The notes beneath the pieces are model-generated. The model was not told the DNA's origin, made no database searches, and was given only the letters and a program-made list of their open reading frames with translations. This document shows, piece by piece, positions 48,871 through 57,416 of a DNA stretch of 64,000 nucleotides. Positions within the stretch are counted from its first letter, which is position 1, and the number at the start of each line of letters is the position of its first letter. Position numbers and translations under genes: made by a program. The stretch is from NCBI GenBank assembly GCA_965276785.1, contig OZ255629.1, positions 3,038,001 to 3,102,000 on the forward strand, given 5' to 3'. The DNA comes from LMUY01 sp965276785 (GTDB lineage Bacteria; Pseudomonadota; Alphaproteobacteria; Acetobacterales; Acetobacteraceae).

Positions 48871-49224
48871 CTATTGCAGCGGCATGCTGAGATTGATCCC
48901 GGCGCCCGGTTTTGCCTTGCTGTTGGTCTCGGCTTGGAGCGAGGAGGACGGCAGATAGCCGTCGCCCTGCGTCTGGTTTTTGCGGGTGAAGAAGCCGGGC
49001 GACAGCGAAGCATCCTGCGACTGCTTTGAGGGCGTAGGCGGCACAATGTCCTGGTTCGGGGTGGGCGCGGTGGTGAAATCCCCATTTTGCGGCGCGGCGC
49101 TTTTGCCCGGCCTCGTGACCGTGCTGCCGAAGTCCGGCAAGGGCGTCACTGTTAGGAACGACTTGCTTGGCCCGGCGGCTGAAAGCAGCAGGGTGGCCGC
49201 GGACGTAATCAGAAGCCGCCTCAC
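48871..49224 (-). CDS. Exported proline/serine-rich protein of unknown function
   Basis: 117 residues from a GTG overlapping the Nudix stop (GTGA). The N-terminus VRRLLITSAATLLLSAAGPSK is a signal peptide. The rest is low complexity (SKSFLTVTPLPDFGSTVTRPG, TTAPTPNQDIVPPTPSKQSQDASLSPGFFTRKNQTQGDGYLPSSS) and ends in GAGINLSMPLQ. Likely a periplasmic or surface protein. It sits between the Nudix gene and lrgA, all on one strand with overlaps or 3-base gaps, so they form one operon. Confidence 0.65.
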   Translation of the reverse strand: MRRLLITSAATLLLSAAGPSKSFLTVTPLPDFGSTVTRPGKSAAPQNGDFTTAPTPNQDIVPPTPSKQSQDASLSPGFFTRKNQTQGDGYLPSSSLQAETNSKAKPGAGINLSMPLQ

Positions 49225-49769
49225 AGCGCCACCGCCGAGTCGATGCGGCTGGTGCCCCGGCGGTCTTCCGCCGGGTTGCCGACGGGGGCGCCCAGCGCGC
49301 CAGGCCCAGCATCCCGCCAGGCGTGCAGCCCCCAATGAACCGTGGGGAAGGCGAGCTTGGCCCAAGGAATGTCGTCCCAGGCAAACATCCGCGCTTCCAG
49401 GCTTTCGATGCCGGGCGCGATCCCGGGTTTGGCGAGGCGGGCGCGATAGAGGATTTGGAACTGCCCGATCCGGGTGACGTCGAACAAAGCCAGCACGCCA
49501 TCAAGGGCGATATCGGCGCCGGCTTCCTCCATGGCTTCCCGGCGGGCGCCCTCAGCCGTGGTCTCTCCCACCTCCAGGAAGCCGGACGGGAGGGTCCAGA
49601 ACCCAGTGCGGGGCTCAATGGCGCGGCGGCAGAGCAGCACACGGTCCGCCTCGGCCACGACGGAGCCGACGATAACCTTGGGGTTTTGATAGGCCACGAA
49701 ACCGCAACTAGAGCAGACGTCCCGCTCTTTGTCGTCACCGTCCGGGATTCTGCGCTCGAACGTGGCCAT
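49221..49769 (-). CDS. Nudix hydrolase with N-terminal zinc ribbon
   Basis: 182 residues. A short Cys pair (DVCSSCGFVAYQNPKVIVGSV) precedes the Nudix domain. The Nudix box is GFLEVGETTAEGARREAMEEAGAD (near residues 64-87; GX5EX7REX2EEXG). TLPSGFLEVGE and FDVTRIGQFQILYRARL follow. The zinc-ribbon-plus-Nudix layout resembles NADH pyrophosphatase-type enzymes. The substrate is unknown. First gene of the nudix-exported protein-lrgAB operon. Confidence 0.9.
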   Translation of the reverse strand: MATFERRIPDGDDKERDVCSSCGFVAYQNPKVIVGSVVAEADRVLLCRRAIEPRTGFWTLPSGFLEVGETTAEGARREAMEEAGADIALDGVLALFDVTRIGQFQILYRARLAKPGIAPGIESLEARMFAWDDIPWAKLAFPTVHWGLHAWRDAGPGALGAPVGNPAEDRRGTSRIDSAVAL

Positions 49770-49840
49770 GGCCGAGCGTGGAGCGAGTGGGCCGCTGGAT
49801 CAAGCCCCAGGCGAAGACATCGCAGCCATTTGCGACTGGA

Positions 49841-50044
49841 TTAAACCGATAAATCGAGCAACGACCCCCGTGGCGTCGCGCGGGACGGCGGCGTGCCCGA
49901 AGGTGCGGGCTGCAGCGTCTTCTGCACGGCCTCCACACTTGGGGCGCGGGCGGCGCTGGGCGCGGCCACGCGGATTGCGGGCGAAATGCCGTTGGCGGCG
50001 GAGAAGGCGGAAAGGCTGGAGGGCGAGATCATGGCGGTGATCAT
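49841..50044 (-). CDS. Small disordered hypothetical protein
   Basis: 67 residues (MITAMISPSSLSAFSAANG ... ATPRGSLLDLSV), rich in Ser, Ala and Pro. No domain. The RGSLLDLSV C-terminus looks like a conserved terminal motif of a small acetic-acid-bacterial protein, but that is from memory of similar proteins. Low confidence that it is translated. Confidence 0.35.
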   Translation of the reverse strand: MITAMISPSSLSAFSAANGISPAIRVAAPSAARAPSVEAVQKTLQPAPSGTPPSRATPRGSLLDLSV

Positions 50045-50082
50045 CGCCCGACTGGGTTAACGCCCGGTTAAGCGGCCATCCA

Positions 50083-50349
50083 TTATTTTGGCGACACGAC
50101 CTCCGCTGGCGCGCTGCCGTTGGCCGCGGCGCCCGGTGCCGCCGGAACCGGGGCGACCGGCGGGGCTGTGCGCGCCCGGCTTGGAAGCTCCAGCTTCGGG
50201 GAAGATGACGGCTTGGTTGTCTGGGCTTGGGCTCTGGCTGGCGCAGAGGTCGGCCCGGGTGTCGGCGAGGCGCCAGCCTGGGCGGCCAGCGGAACCGCGA
50301 GCAAGGCAGCGGCAAAGGCGGTGCGGAACAACGGCAGCCTCCGTGGCAA
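50083..50349 (-). CDS. Small exported Ala/Pro-rich protein
   Basis: 88 residues with a signal peptide (MPRRLPLFRTAFAAALLAVPLAAQAGA). The mature part is low complexity (PTPGPTSAPARAQAQTTKPSSSPKLELPSRARTAPPVAPVPAAPGAAA) and carries no domain. It may be a real exported linker-like protein. It is divergent from rpsB. Confidence 0.5.
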   Translation of the reverse strand: MPRRLPLFRTAFAAALLAVPLAAQAGASPTPGPTSAPARAQAQTTKPSSSPKLELPSRARTAPPVAPVPAAPGAAANGSAPAEVVSPK

Positions 50350-50556
50350 TCAGCAGTCCCCAACGAGGCTGAGGCTAAGGTGTTCCAGCCATGCCTTGTC
50401 ACCGCGTCTGGTTTCCGCCATATGCCGCTCGTCGCCCGCGCCCATAGCGCGGCGATAATTCACACGCGGGGCGCCTTCCTGGCTCTATGGCCGGACCCGG
50501 TGCCGCAAGGCTCGGCCCCGCGGAGGCTCAACCGGACCAAGGAAGTATCCACACCC

Positions 50557-51333
50557 ATGGCAATGCCAGATTTCACTTTGCGCCAACTGCTTGAAGCAGG
50601 CGTCCATTTCGGCCACCACACCCGGCGCTGGAACCCACGGATGGCGCCCTATCTGTTCGGCGTCCGCAATCAGGTCCATATTATCGACCTGCAGCAAACG
50701 GTCCCCATGCTGGACCGCGCCTTGCGCGCCGTGCGGGACATCACCGCCAATGGCGGCCGCGTGCTGTTCGTCGGCACCAAGCGCGCCGCTGCCGAGCATG
50801 TGGCGGACGCCGCCCGCCGCTGCGGCCAGTATTACGTGAACCACCGTTGGCTCGGCGGCATGCTGACCAACTGGAAGACCATCACCGGCAGCATCAAGCG
50901 ATTGCGCCAGATCGAGGAATTGCTGGGCGGCAATGTCGAGGGGCTGACCAAGAAGGAGGTGCTCGACATCACCCGCGACAGCGACAAGCTCGAGCGCGCG
51001 CTGGGTGGCATCAAGGAGATGGGCGGCCTGCCGGACATCCTCTTCATCATTGACACCAATAAGGAAAAGCTGGCGGTCGAAGAGGCCAACAAGCTCGGCA
51101 TCCCTGTCATCGCCGTGCTGGACAGCAACTCCGATCCCACTGGGGTGACCTACCCGATCCCGGGCAACGACGACGCGCTGCGCGCCATCACCCTGTATTG
51201 CGACCTGATCGCGGGCGCCGTGCTAGACGGGATCAGCGCCGAGATGGCCGCGTCGGGGCGCGACGTCGGTGCCGACGAGGACCTGCCGCTCGGCGCCGTG
51301 CCGGACGCGCTGGCCGAGCAACCCACCGCCTAA
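50557..51333 (+). CDS. rpsB: 30S ribosomal protein S2
   Basis: 258 residues. MAMPDFTLRQLLEAGVHFGHHTRRWNPRMAPYLFG, NQVHIIDLQQTVPMLDRAL, VLFVGTKRAAAEHVADAARRCGQYYVNHRWLGGMLTNWKTI and NSDPTGVTYPIPGNDDALRAITLYC identify uS2. It binds 16S rRNA in the small subunit. ATG at 50557 agrees with the family N-terminus; a longer upstream frame is rejected. A GATAAT box (50454-50459) about 100 bases upstream may be part of the promoter. tsf follows 15 bases later. Confidence 0.97.
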   Translation: MAMPDFTLRQLLEAGVHFGHHTRRWNPRMAPYLFGVRNQVHIIDLQQTVPMLDRALRAVRDITANGGRVLFVGTKRAAAEHVADAARRCGQYYVNHRWLGGMLTNWKTITGSIKRLRQIEELLGGNVEGLTKKEVLDITRDSDKLERALGGIKEMGGLPDILFIIDTNKEKLAVEEANKLGIPVIAVLDSNSDPTGVTYPIPGNDDALRAITLYCDLIAGAVLDGISAEMAASGRDVGADEDLPLGAVPDALAEQPTA

Positions 51334-51348
51334 CCCGGGAGACGAGAC

Positions 51349-52284
51349 ATGGCCGAAATCACCGCCGCCCTGGTGAAGGAGCTTCGCGAGAAGACCGGCG
51401 CCGGGATGATGGACTGCAAGCGGGCGCTGTCGGAGACCAGTGGCGACCTGGAGGCTGCAGTCGATTGGCTGCGCAAGAAAGGGCTTTCGGCGGCGGCCAA
51501 GAAGAGCGGCCGGGTGGCGGCGGAGGGCCTGGTGGGCGTGGCCACCGCGCCGGGCCAGGGCGCCATCGTAGAGGTGAACGCCGAAACCGACTTCGTGGCC
51601 CGTAACGAGACGTTCCAGCATTTTGTCGCCGCCATGGCTCGCCTGGCGCTAGACGTGGGCGAGGACATCGAAGCTTTGAAGGCGGCGCCCTTCCCCGGCA
51701 CCAGCCGCAGCGTGGCCGAGGAACTGACTCAGCTTGTCGCCACTATCGGTGAGAACATGACCATCCGGCGCGCCCGCGTGCTGACGGTCGGCTCCGGCGT
51801 GGTGGCCAGCTACGTCCACCAGGCACTCAAGCCGGGCTTGGGCAAGATCGGCGTGCTGGTGGCGGTCGAGGGGGCGAGCGAGATTGATGCGCTGGAACTG
51901 CTCGGCCATCAGGTAGGCATGCACGTGACCGCGTTGCAGCCAGCGGCGCTCGACATCGCCGACGTCGACCCCGCGGCGCTGGAGCGAGAAAAGAGCGTGC
52001 TGAGTGAGCAGGCCCGCGCCTCCGGCAAGCCTGAGGACATCATCGAGAAAATGGTGATGGGACGGATCCGCAAATACTACGAGGAGGTGGTGTTGCTGGA
52101 GCAGGTCTGGGTGCATGACGGCGAGAGCCGGGTGAAGGCAGTGGCCAAGAAGGCTGGCGCCGCCATCACTGGGTTTGTCCGGTTTGGCCTGGGCGAGGGA
52201 ATCGATAAGCCCGTGGGCGGAGACTTTGCCGCCGAAGTCGCCGCTGCGGCCGGGCTGAAGCCCGACGACGCGCCTCCGCTGTAA
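51349..52284 (+). CDS. tsf: Translation elongation factor Ts
   Basis: 311 residues. MAEITAALVKELREKTGAGMMDCKRALSETSGDLEAAVDWLRKKGLSAAAKKSGRVAAEGLVGVA, VEVNAETDFVARNETFQ and a C-terminal region with VWVHDGESRVKAVAKKAG identify EF-Ts, the guanine-nucleotide exchange factor for EF-Tu. GGGAGA precedes the ATG. Standard rpsB-tsf pair; lolA follows 21 bases later. Confidence 0.97.
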   Translation: MAEITAALVKELREKTGAGMMDCKRALSETSGDLEAAVDWLRKKGLSAAAKKSGRVAAEGLVGVATAPGQGAIVEVNAETDFVARNETFQHFVAAMARLALDVGEDIEALKAAPFPGTSRSVAEELTQLVATIGENMTIRRARVLTVGSGVVASYVHQALKPGLGKIGVLVAVEGASEIDALELLGHQVGMHVTALQPAALDIADVDPAALEREKSVLSEQARASGKPEDIIEKMVMGRIRKYYEEVVLLEQVWVHDGESRVKAVAKKAGAAITGFVRFGLGEGIDKPVGGDFAAEVAAAAGLKPDDAPPL

Positions 52285-52305
52285 CGACGAAGAAGGTGCT
52301 GACCG

Positions 52306-52926
52306 ATGCTCGCGCGTCGTACTGTGCTTGCTGCGGCCTTGCTTCCGCTCGCGGCGCACGCCGAGCCGGCTGTGCTCACCTCCCAGGACGAGGCGGACGT
52401 CGCGCGGGTCGAGGCCTATCTGAACAACCTGCACAGCCTTAAGGCTCGATTCGAGCAAATTGCCCCGGATGGGCAGACCAGCGGCGGCACTGTGTGGCTG
52501 CAGCGGCCGGGCCGCATGCGGTTCCAGTATGATCCACCCTCCCCCTTTCTGCTGGTTGCGGGCTATGGCCTGCTGGTGTTCCACGATTCGCAGCTCAACC
52601 AGACCAGCAACATCCCGCTTGGCCGCACGCCGGTCGGGCTGCTGCTGCAAGACCCGGTCAAGCTTGTTGGCGGCGGAGTGACGCTGCAGCAGGTGGTGCG
52701 CTATCCGGGCCAATTGCAGGTCACGCTGTATCGCACGGCCACGCCCGGCGAGGGCAACCTGACGCTGGTATTCGCCGACCACCCGCTGGCGCTGCGGTCC
52801 TGGATTGTGGTGGACGCGCAGCGCCGCGAAACCCGGGTGAGCCTCTATGACGTGCAGTTCGGCGGCACGTTCGAGCAGTCCCTATTCAGCTATGTCGATC
52901 CCAAAAGCTTGGGTGGCCCCAACTAG
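52306..52926 (+). CDS. lolA: Outer-membrane lipoprotein carrier LolA
   Basis: 206 residues. A signal peptide (MLARRTVLAAALLPLAAHAEPA) is followed by the LolA beta-barrel: VEAYLNNLHSLKARFEQIAPDGQTSGGTVWLQRPGRMRFQYDPPSPFLLVAGYGLLVFHD, and LVFADHPLALRSWIVVDAQRRETRVSLYDVQFGGT. It ferries lipoproteins across the periplasm. Possibly co-transcribed with tsf; 21-base gap. Confidence 0.9.
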   Translation: MLARRTVLAAALLPLAAHAEPAVLTSQDEADVARVEAYLNNLHSLKARFEQIAPDGQTSGGTVWLQRPGRMRFQYDPPSPFLLVAGYGLLVFHDSQLNQTSNIPLGRTPVGLLLQDPVKLVGGGVTLQQVVRYPGQLQVTLYRTATPGEGNLTLVFADHPLALRSWIVVDAQRRETRVSLYDVQFGGTFEQSLFSYVDPKSLGGPN

Positions 52927-53065
52927 CCGTATCTGATCTAGCGATTCGCTGTGCAGGACGGTCGCAATCGGGATTTGGCCTGGCGACCCACGTCCCCGAC
53001 GGCCTATCAGGGTCGCAGGCTAAAAATGACTTCAAAATGCCGCGTTGACTGACCATTATGGTAGC

Positions 53066-53833
53066 ATGAAGCCAGTTGTTGGGATTTCGTGCTGCACAAA
53101 GCTGTTCAGCACATTCGCCATGCCGAACCATGCGGCGTCCGATACCTATGTCCGGGCGGCGATCGACGTGGTGGGCGCCGTACCACTGCTGATTCCAGCC
53201 GGTGACGTGGTGCAGGATGTGGACACGTTGCTCGCGCATTTGGACGGCATTATCCTCACTGGCAGCCGATCCAACGTTCAGCCCAGTCTCTATGGCGGGC
53301 CGCCCCATGCCGATGGCACCCCCGAGGACCCGGCGCGCGACAACGTCACTTTGCCGCTGATTCGCGCCGCCATCGCGCACGGCACGCCGCTGCTGGCGAT
53401 TTGCCGCGGCATGCAGGAGCTGAACGTGGCGCTTGGCGGCTCGCTGCACCAGCGGCTGCAAGATTTGCCGGGCCGGATCGATCATTCGACGCCGTTGCAG
53501 GCGAATGGGAGGGTGCGCACGGGCAAGGCGCATGCCGTGGCCGTTGTGCCAGGCAGTTGGCTGCACCGTGTGGCGGGTGCGACGACGATTGCGATTAACT
53601 CGCTGCACAATCAGGGCATGGACCAGCTGGCGCCGGGCCTGGTCGTGGAGGGAATCGCGTCGGATGGCGTAGTGGAGGCGGTTAGGGTGGCAAACGCGCC
53701 GGGGTTCGCGGTGGGGGTGCAGTGGCACCCGGAATATGACTGGATGACGGATTCGGTGTCGCGCGGGATTTTGGCGTCGTTCGGGGCTGTGCTGCGAGCC
53801 CGGCTGCACTCGGCGGCTGCGGCTGCGGACTAA
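53066..53833 (+). CDS. Class I glutamine amidotransferase-like gamma-glutamyl hydrolase (PuuD-type)
   Basis: 255 residues from MKPVVGISCCTKLF; a TTG 21 bases upstream is an alternative. Catalytic Cys is in ICRGMQELNVALGGSL (about residue 113). LILTGSRSNVQPSLYGG-like, HLPGRIDHST-like and VQWHPEYDWMTDS (His-Glu pair) match peptidase C26. It hydrolyses gamma-glutamyl amides such as gamma-glutamyl-GABA. It lies alone between lolA and the IS remnant. Confidence 0.9.
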   Translation: MKPVVGISCCTKLFSTFAMPNHAASDTYVRAAIDVVGAVPLLIPAGDVVQDVDTLLAHLDGIILTGSRSNVQPSLYGGPPHADGTPEDPARDNVTLPLIRAAIAHGTPLLAICRGMQELNVALGGSLHQRLQDLPGRIDHSTPLQANGRVRTGKAHAVAVVPGSWLHRVAGATTIAINSLHNQGMDQLAPGLVVEGIASDGVVEAVRVANAPGFAVGVQWHPEYDWMTDSVSRGILASFGAVLRARLHSAAAAAD

Positions 53834-54244
53834 CCGGCTTCACAGTCCGCATGACGGTGCGGCTGGACCGAAGTAATGATTAAGCGGTATTTCATTTGCT
53901 CTGGGAATACTGCCCGCTGGATTCCACGCTGTTCAACTGCTTTACTTCACTTTCAACATCGCAGGCGCTATGGTGTCCTCAGCGTGTTTGGTTTGGTCTT
54001 GATGTTTGGATTGCGGGGACGCGCAACTATCTTGATTGCTACTGACCGGCTGACGTCGAGAGGGCTGCTCTACGCTGATCTCCGACCTTGAACGCTCTCG
54101 CGGCGCGCTTTGAAACGGACATCGCCCGAACGCTTCGTCTCTTATTTCAGCAATCAAACATCCCTTATGTTGCGCCACGTCCCGCTAGTTTTGAGCTATC
54201 GCAGCATGCCCGCGAAGCTGTACTGGTCAACAAACGAGACGACT
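53834..54244. other. AT-richer intergenic region before the IS630 remnant
   Basis: About 400 bases of lower GC content than the genes around it. Frames on both strands are short and have no family similarity. No promoter, terminator or RNA is recognised. It may be remnant sequence from earlier insertions. Confidence 0.4.
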
Positions 54245-55290
54245 AAAGCACCGCTCGTGAAATACTAGTCGGCTTCACCGACGCGGGCGTGCGCTGAGTC
54301 ATCGTGGCTGGAGGTATGGCCATGGCGAAGATGCTCTCGATGGATTTGCGCAGCCGAGTGGTGGCTGCGGTGCAGGCCGGCGCGTCGCGTCGTGGGGCAG
54401 CGTCACCGTTCGGCGTGAGTGGGAGTTCCGCGATCAAACTGCTCGGGCGCGTCCAGGCCACCGGGTCGGCGGCACCGGGTCAGCGGGGCCGCCGACCCGG
54501 CAGGGGCAAGTTGGAGCCGTTCAAAGCGGCGTTGATCGGCTGGGTCGAGGCGACGCCCGACACCACCATGCCGAAGTTGGTCGAGCGGCTACAAAGCAGC
54601 TTTGGCGTGACGGCGCGGCCGAGCTCGCTGTCGCGACTGCTCTGCAAAGCAGGCTGGACATATAAAAGAAGCACTTACGGCCCAGGAGGTCGAACGCGCC
54701 GACGTCGCCCGCCGGCGCCGGCGTTGGTTTCGCTGGATCCTGCCTTGGCTGTGCCAGCACCTGCCGCGGCTGGTGTTCATTGATGAAAAACCGGTTTCGA
54801 CGAAAATGGCGCAGTTGCGGGGTCGCGCCGCTCGCGGTCGGCGGCTAAAGGCCCGCGCGCCGTTTGCCAAATGGGGCACGCAAATCTTTATCGCCGGGTT
54901 GCGGACCGATGCCTGGCCGCACCCTGGGTGATCCCAGGCGCGATGGACCGCATCGCCTTCGACCTCTACGTTTGTACGCAAGTTGTGCCGACGCTCCGGC
55001 CCGGCGACATCGTCATTCTGGACACCCTTTCGGTCCATAAGAGTGCCCAGGCCGAAGCTGCCATCCGCACCTGCGGCGCGCGCATGCTGTTCCTGCCGCA
55101 ATACTCGCCCGACCTCAACCGATCGAGATGGCGTTCGCCAAGCTGAAAGCTCATTTGCGCGCCGCCGCCGCCAGACTGCCAACAGCCTCACTGAAGCACT
55201 CGGACGCCTATGCGCCCTGTTCAAACCCACCGATTACCAAAACTACTTCAAAGCGGCAGGCTATGCGTCCGATTAAAAGAGCGATGCTTT
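54245..55290 (+). mobile_element. Degenerate IS630-family insertion sequence
   Basis: The ends carry matching inverted repeats: AAAGCACCGCTC at 54245-54256 and, reversed, AAAGCATCGCTC at 55279-55290 (11 of 12 identical). The interior encodes an IS630-type transposase in several frames. The total is about 1046 bases, normal for IS630. A clean TA target duplication is not seen. The right end lies inside the 3' end of brxHI and contributes its last codons. Confidence 0.8.
54322..55279 (+). pseudogene. IS630-family transposase, multiple frameshifts
   Basis: The first frame begins MAKMLSMDLRSRVVAAVQAG after GGAGG and contains the N-terminal HTH (ASRRGAASPFGVSGSSAIKLL). Near 54664 the frame changes to VERADVARRRRRWFRWILPWLCQHLPRLVFIDEKPVSTKM (first catalytic Asp-Glu region). 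Near 54915 it changes again to APWVIPGAMDRIAFDLYVCTQVVPTLRPGDIVILDTLSVHKS (second catalytic Asp), and near 55122 to IEMAFAKLKAHLR (terminal Glu). The IS630 family expects ILDNLSxHKS and PDLNPIE, so the order is right but at least three frameshifts make it non-functional. Confidence 0.85.
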
Positions 55291-57416
55291 TGCTGCGCAC
55301 TCTGTTCAATACCCTTTGATCTCAAAGTTTCGATTGCACAAGAGACAAACCTGCGCGGACGTTGGCAAACTGCAGCGACTGCCGCGGGGTCGGAGGTGCG
55401 GCCTGCTAGGATGGCGCATGCGATTGGCTTTGGCAGACACAGACCGAACTTGAGGGCCTCCTCGATATGGTCCGGGAGCCGCGGGTGTACCGTGTTCGGC
55501 TCGATCGCATTGATGGCCGACGTCAACGCGCTTGGGTCCCGCGTCTGCACAGTAACGGTGAAGTCGTCAAAGCCTGCCGTCCGCAGGCCAAGGCCGCTCA
55601 GGCCCGCCGCGATGGACGCCATCGCAGCGCCGCCAGCGAACCCCCACAGCACAACACGCCCTTCGCCGTCCGCCACGAGCGCAAGTGCGCCGCCGTCCAC
55701 GAACGCAAGACGCGTGCGGATCTGCTCCAGCGCCGTCGCAGCTCGCCGTGACAAGCGACACCCGGGAAGGGTTCCAGTCACCACGCGTTCGACGGCGTTA
55801 GCCACCACGCTCGACATCGGGCGCCCAGCGCCAAGCCAGCGCGAACGCCCGCCGCCTTCGGTCGGCAGGACAGAGACGGTCCGGCGTCTCCAGTCGACAT
55901 CCGTGACCTTCCAACTTCTCCCGCCAAGCGAGATCACGGCAGGTTCGCCGTCGCCGCCCAGCGCGACGCTGGCCGGGTGCACCGAGCCCAGGTCCAGTGG
56001 CCCGTGCCGGACGGCTAGCAGGAGGGGTTGGCTGAACGCCGCGACGAGGTCGCCGAAGTGCCGACGGCCGAATTCGCGCTCGCCGACGGGTCCGAGGCCG
56101 AGAATGCCCATGTCCTCGGCGAGGATGCCGTTTGCCAGCATGTGCGCGAGAACGTCTTGGCGGTCTGCCGCCGGCACCGCGTCCATCGCCGCGCCGAGCC
56201 ACAGGTCGATATCGGCCTGTACGATGCCTTTCTCCTGCAGGACGAGCGCCATGACCTGCTGGGCGAAGATGTGCGACGGCCGCGGTGGAGCGCGGATCGC
56301 TTCAACCACTCCCTCCCGCCAGAGGGTTGCAAGGGCGAGACAGGTCAGCAGTTCGTCGTCGTCGGTGGCCAGAAATAGGCAGTTCCTCATCGTCCCGCTG
56401 CGCCGTCCCGTGCGGCCCATACGCTGGAGAAAGGAAGCGACACTCGGCGGCGCGCCAACCTGGATGACCCGGTCCAAATCGCCGACATCCAGGCCGAGCT
56501 CGAGCGTGGATGTCGCCACGATGACGCAGTCCGGCTCAGCCACGAACGCGGCCTCGGCCTGCCGGCGGTCATCAAGCGAGAGCGACGCATGCGACACGAA
56601 GGTCCTGACGTCCATCGCCCTAAGCCCCGCCGCGATCTCTTCGACGCGCGTCCGGCTATTGGCGAAAACGAGCCGCCGTTCCCCGCGGTGCAGGCGCGCG
56701 ATGACAGTGACTGCGTTGCGGACCGATCCGACGTGATCGGCAGTGACCTCGCCGTCTGCCACGGGGCGCGTGGGCCCGAGCACCCGCCCGCCGCGCCCCA
56801 GTGTCAGCCAGGCGAGCAGCTCGGCAGGGTTCCCCACCGTCGCCGTGAGGCCGATGCGCTGGATTTGACGTCCCGTGAGGCGCTCCAGCCGCGACAGCAG
56901 GAACAGTAGATGCCAGCCTCGGTCGTCTCCGGCGAAGGCGTGGAGCTCGTCCACGACAACCGAGCGGACGCCGCTGAGGAGACCCTCGTGATCGAGGCGC
57001 GCCGAGATCAGCAACGCCTCCAGCGATTCGGGCGTGGTCAGGAGGATTTCGGGCGGGTCTCGCAGCATCCGCCTCCTGGCCGGCTCGCCGACATCCCCGT
57101 GCCACAGCCCGACGCGCAGGCCGACAAAGCCGGCGTAGCGTTCGAGCCGCGGGGCTAGGTTGTTCAGCAGCGCCTTGAGCGGACAAACATAGACCGCCGA
57201 TAATCCCAGCCCGCCCGCCAAGGCGATACGGGAGATCAGTGGGAACACTGCAGCCTCTGTCTTCCCGCCGGCTGTTGGAGCCAGCAGCAATGCGTCCTCG
57301 CCTGCCATCACCGGCCCGACGGCCTCAGCCTGCGCAGGCCGCAGGTCGGTCCAGCCAAGAGTGCTGACCATGTGGTAGCGCAGCGCGGGGTGAAGCGCGT
57401 CGAACGCTGCACTCAT
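55248..57416 (-). CDS. brxHI: BREX type 2 DEAD/DEAH helicase BrxHI
   Basis: 722 residues. The helicase core has APTAGGKTEAAVFP (motif I, near residue 46), ILLTTPESLEALL, VVVDELHAFAGDDRGWHL (motif II as DELH), GLTATVGNP (motif III) and ATSTLELGLDVGDLDRVIQVG with FLQRMGRTGRR (motifs V-VI). Lhr-like C-terminal domains follow to about residue 700. The last codons SFNRTHSLPL and the stop derive from the right end of the IS630 remnant, so the native C-terminus is probably changed or lost. Start ATG overlaps the brxD stop (57413-57416). In BREX-2 this helicase is required for phage exclusion; a mechanism is not settled. Confidence 0.88.
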   Translation of the reverse strand: MSAAFDALHPALRYHMVSTLGWTDLRPAQAEAVGPVMAGEDALLLAPTAGGKTEAAVFPLISRIALAGGLGLSAVYVCPLKALLNNLAPRLERYAGFVGLRVGLWHGDVGEPARRRMLRDPPEILLTTPESLEALLISARLDHEGLLSGVRSVVVDELHAFAGDDRGWHLLFLLSRLERLTGRQIQRIGLTATVGNPAELLAWLTLGRGGRVLGPTRPVADGEVTADHVGSVRNAVTVIARLHRGERRLVFANSRTRVEEIAAGLRAMDVRTFVSHASLSLDDRRQAEAAFVAEPDCVIVATSTLELGLDVGDLDRVIQVGAPPSVASFLQRMGRTGRRSGTMRNCLFLATDDDELLTCLALATLWREGVVEAIRAPPRPSHIFAQQVMALVLQEKGIVQADIDLWLGAAMDAVPAADRQDVLAHMLANGILAEDMGILGLGPVGEREFGRRHFGDLVAAFSQPLLLAVRHGPLDLGSVHPASVALGGDGEPAVISLGGRSWKVTDVDWRRRTVSVLPTEGGGRSRWLGAGRPMSSVVANAVERVVTGTLPGCRLSRRAATALEQIRTRLAFVDGGALALVADGEGRVVLWGFAGGAAMASIAAGLSGLGLRTAGFDDFTVTVQTRDPSALTSAINAIEPNTVHPRLPDHIEEALKFGLCLPKPIACAILAGRTSDPAAVAAVCQRPRRFVSCAIETLRSKGIEQSAQQKHRSFNRTHSLPL

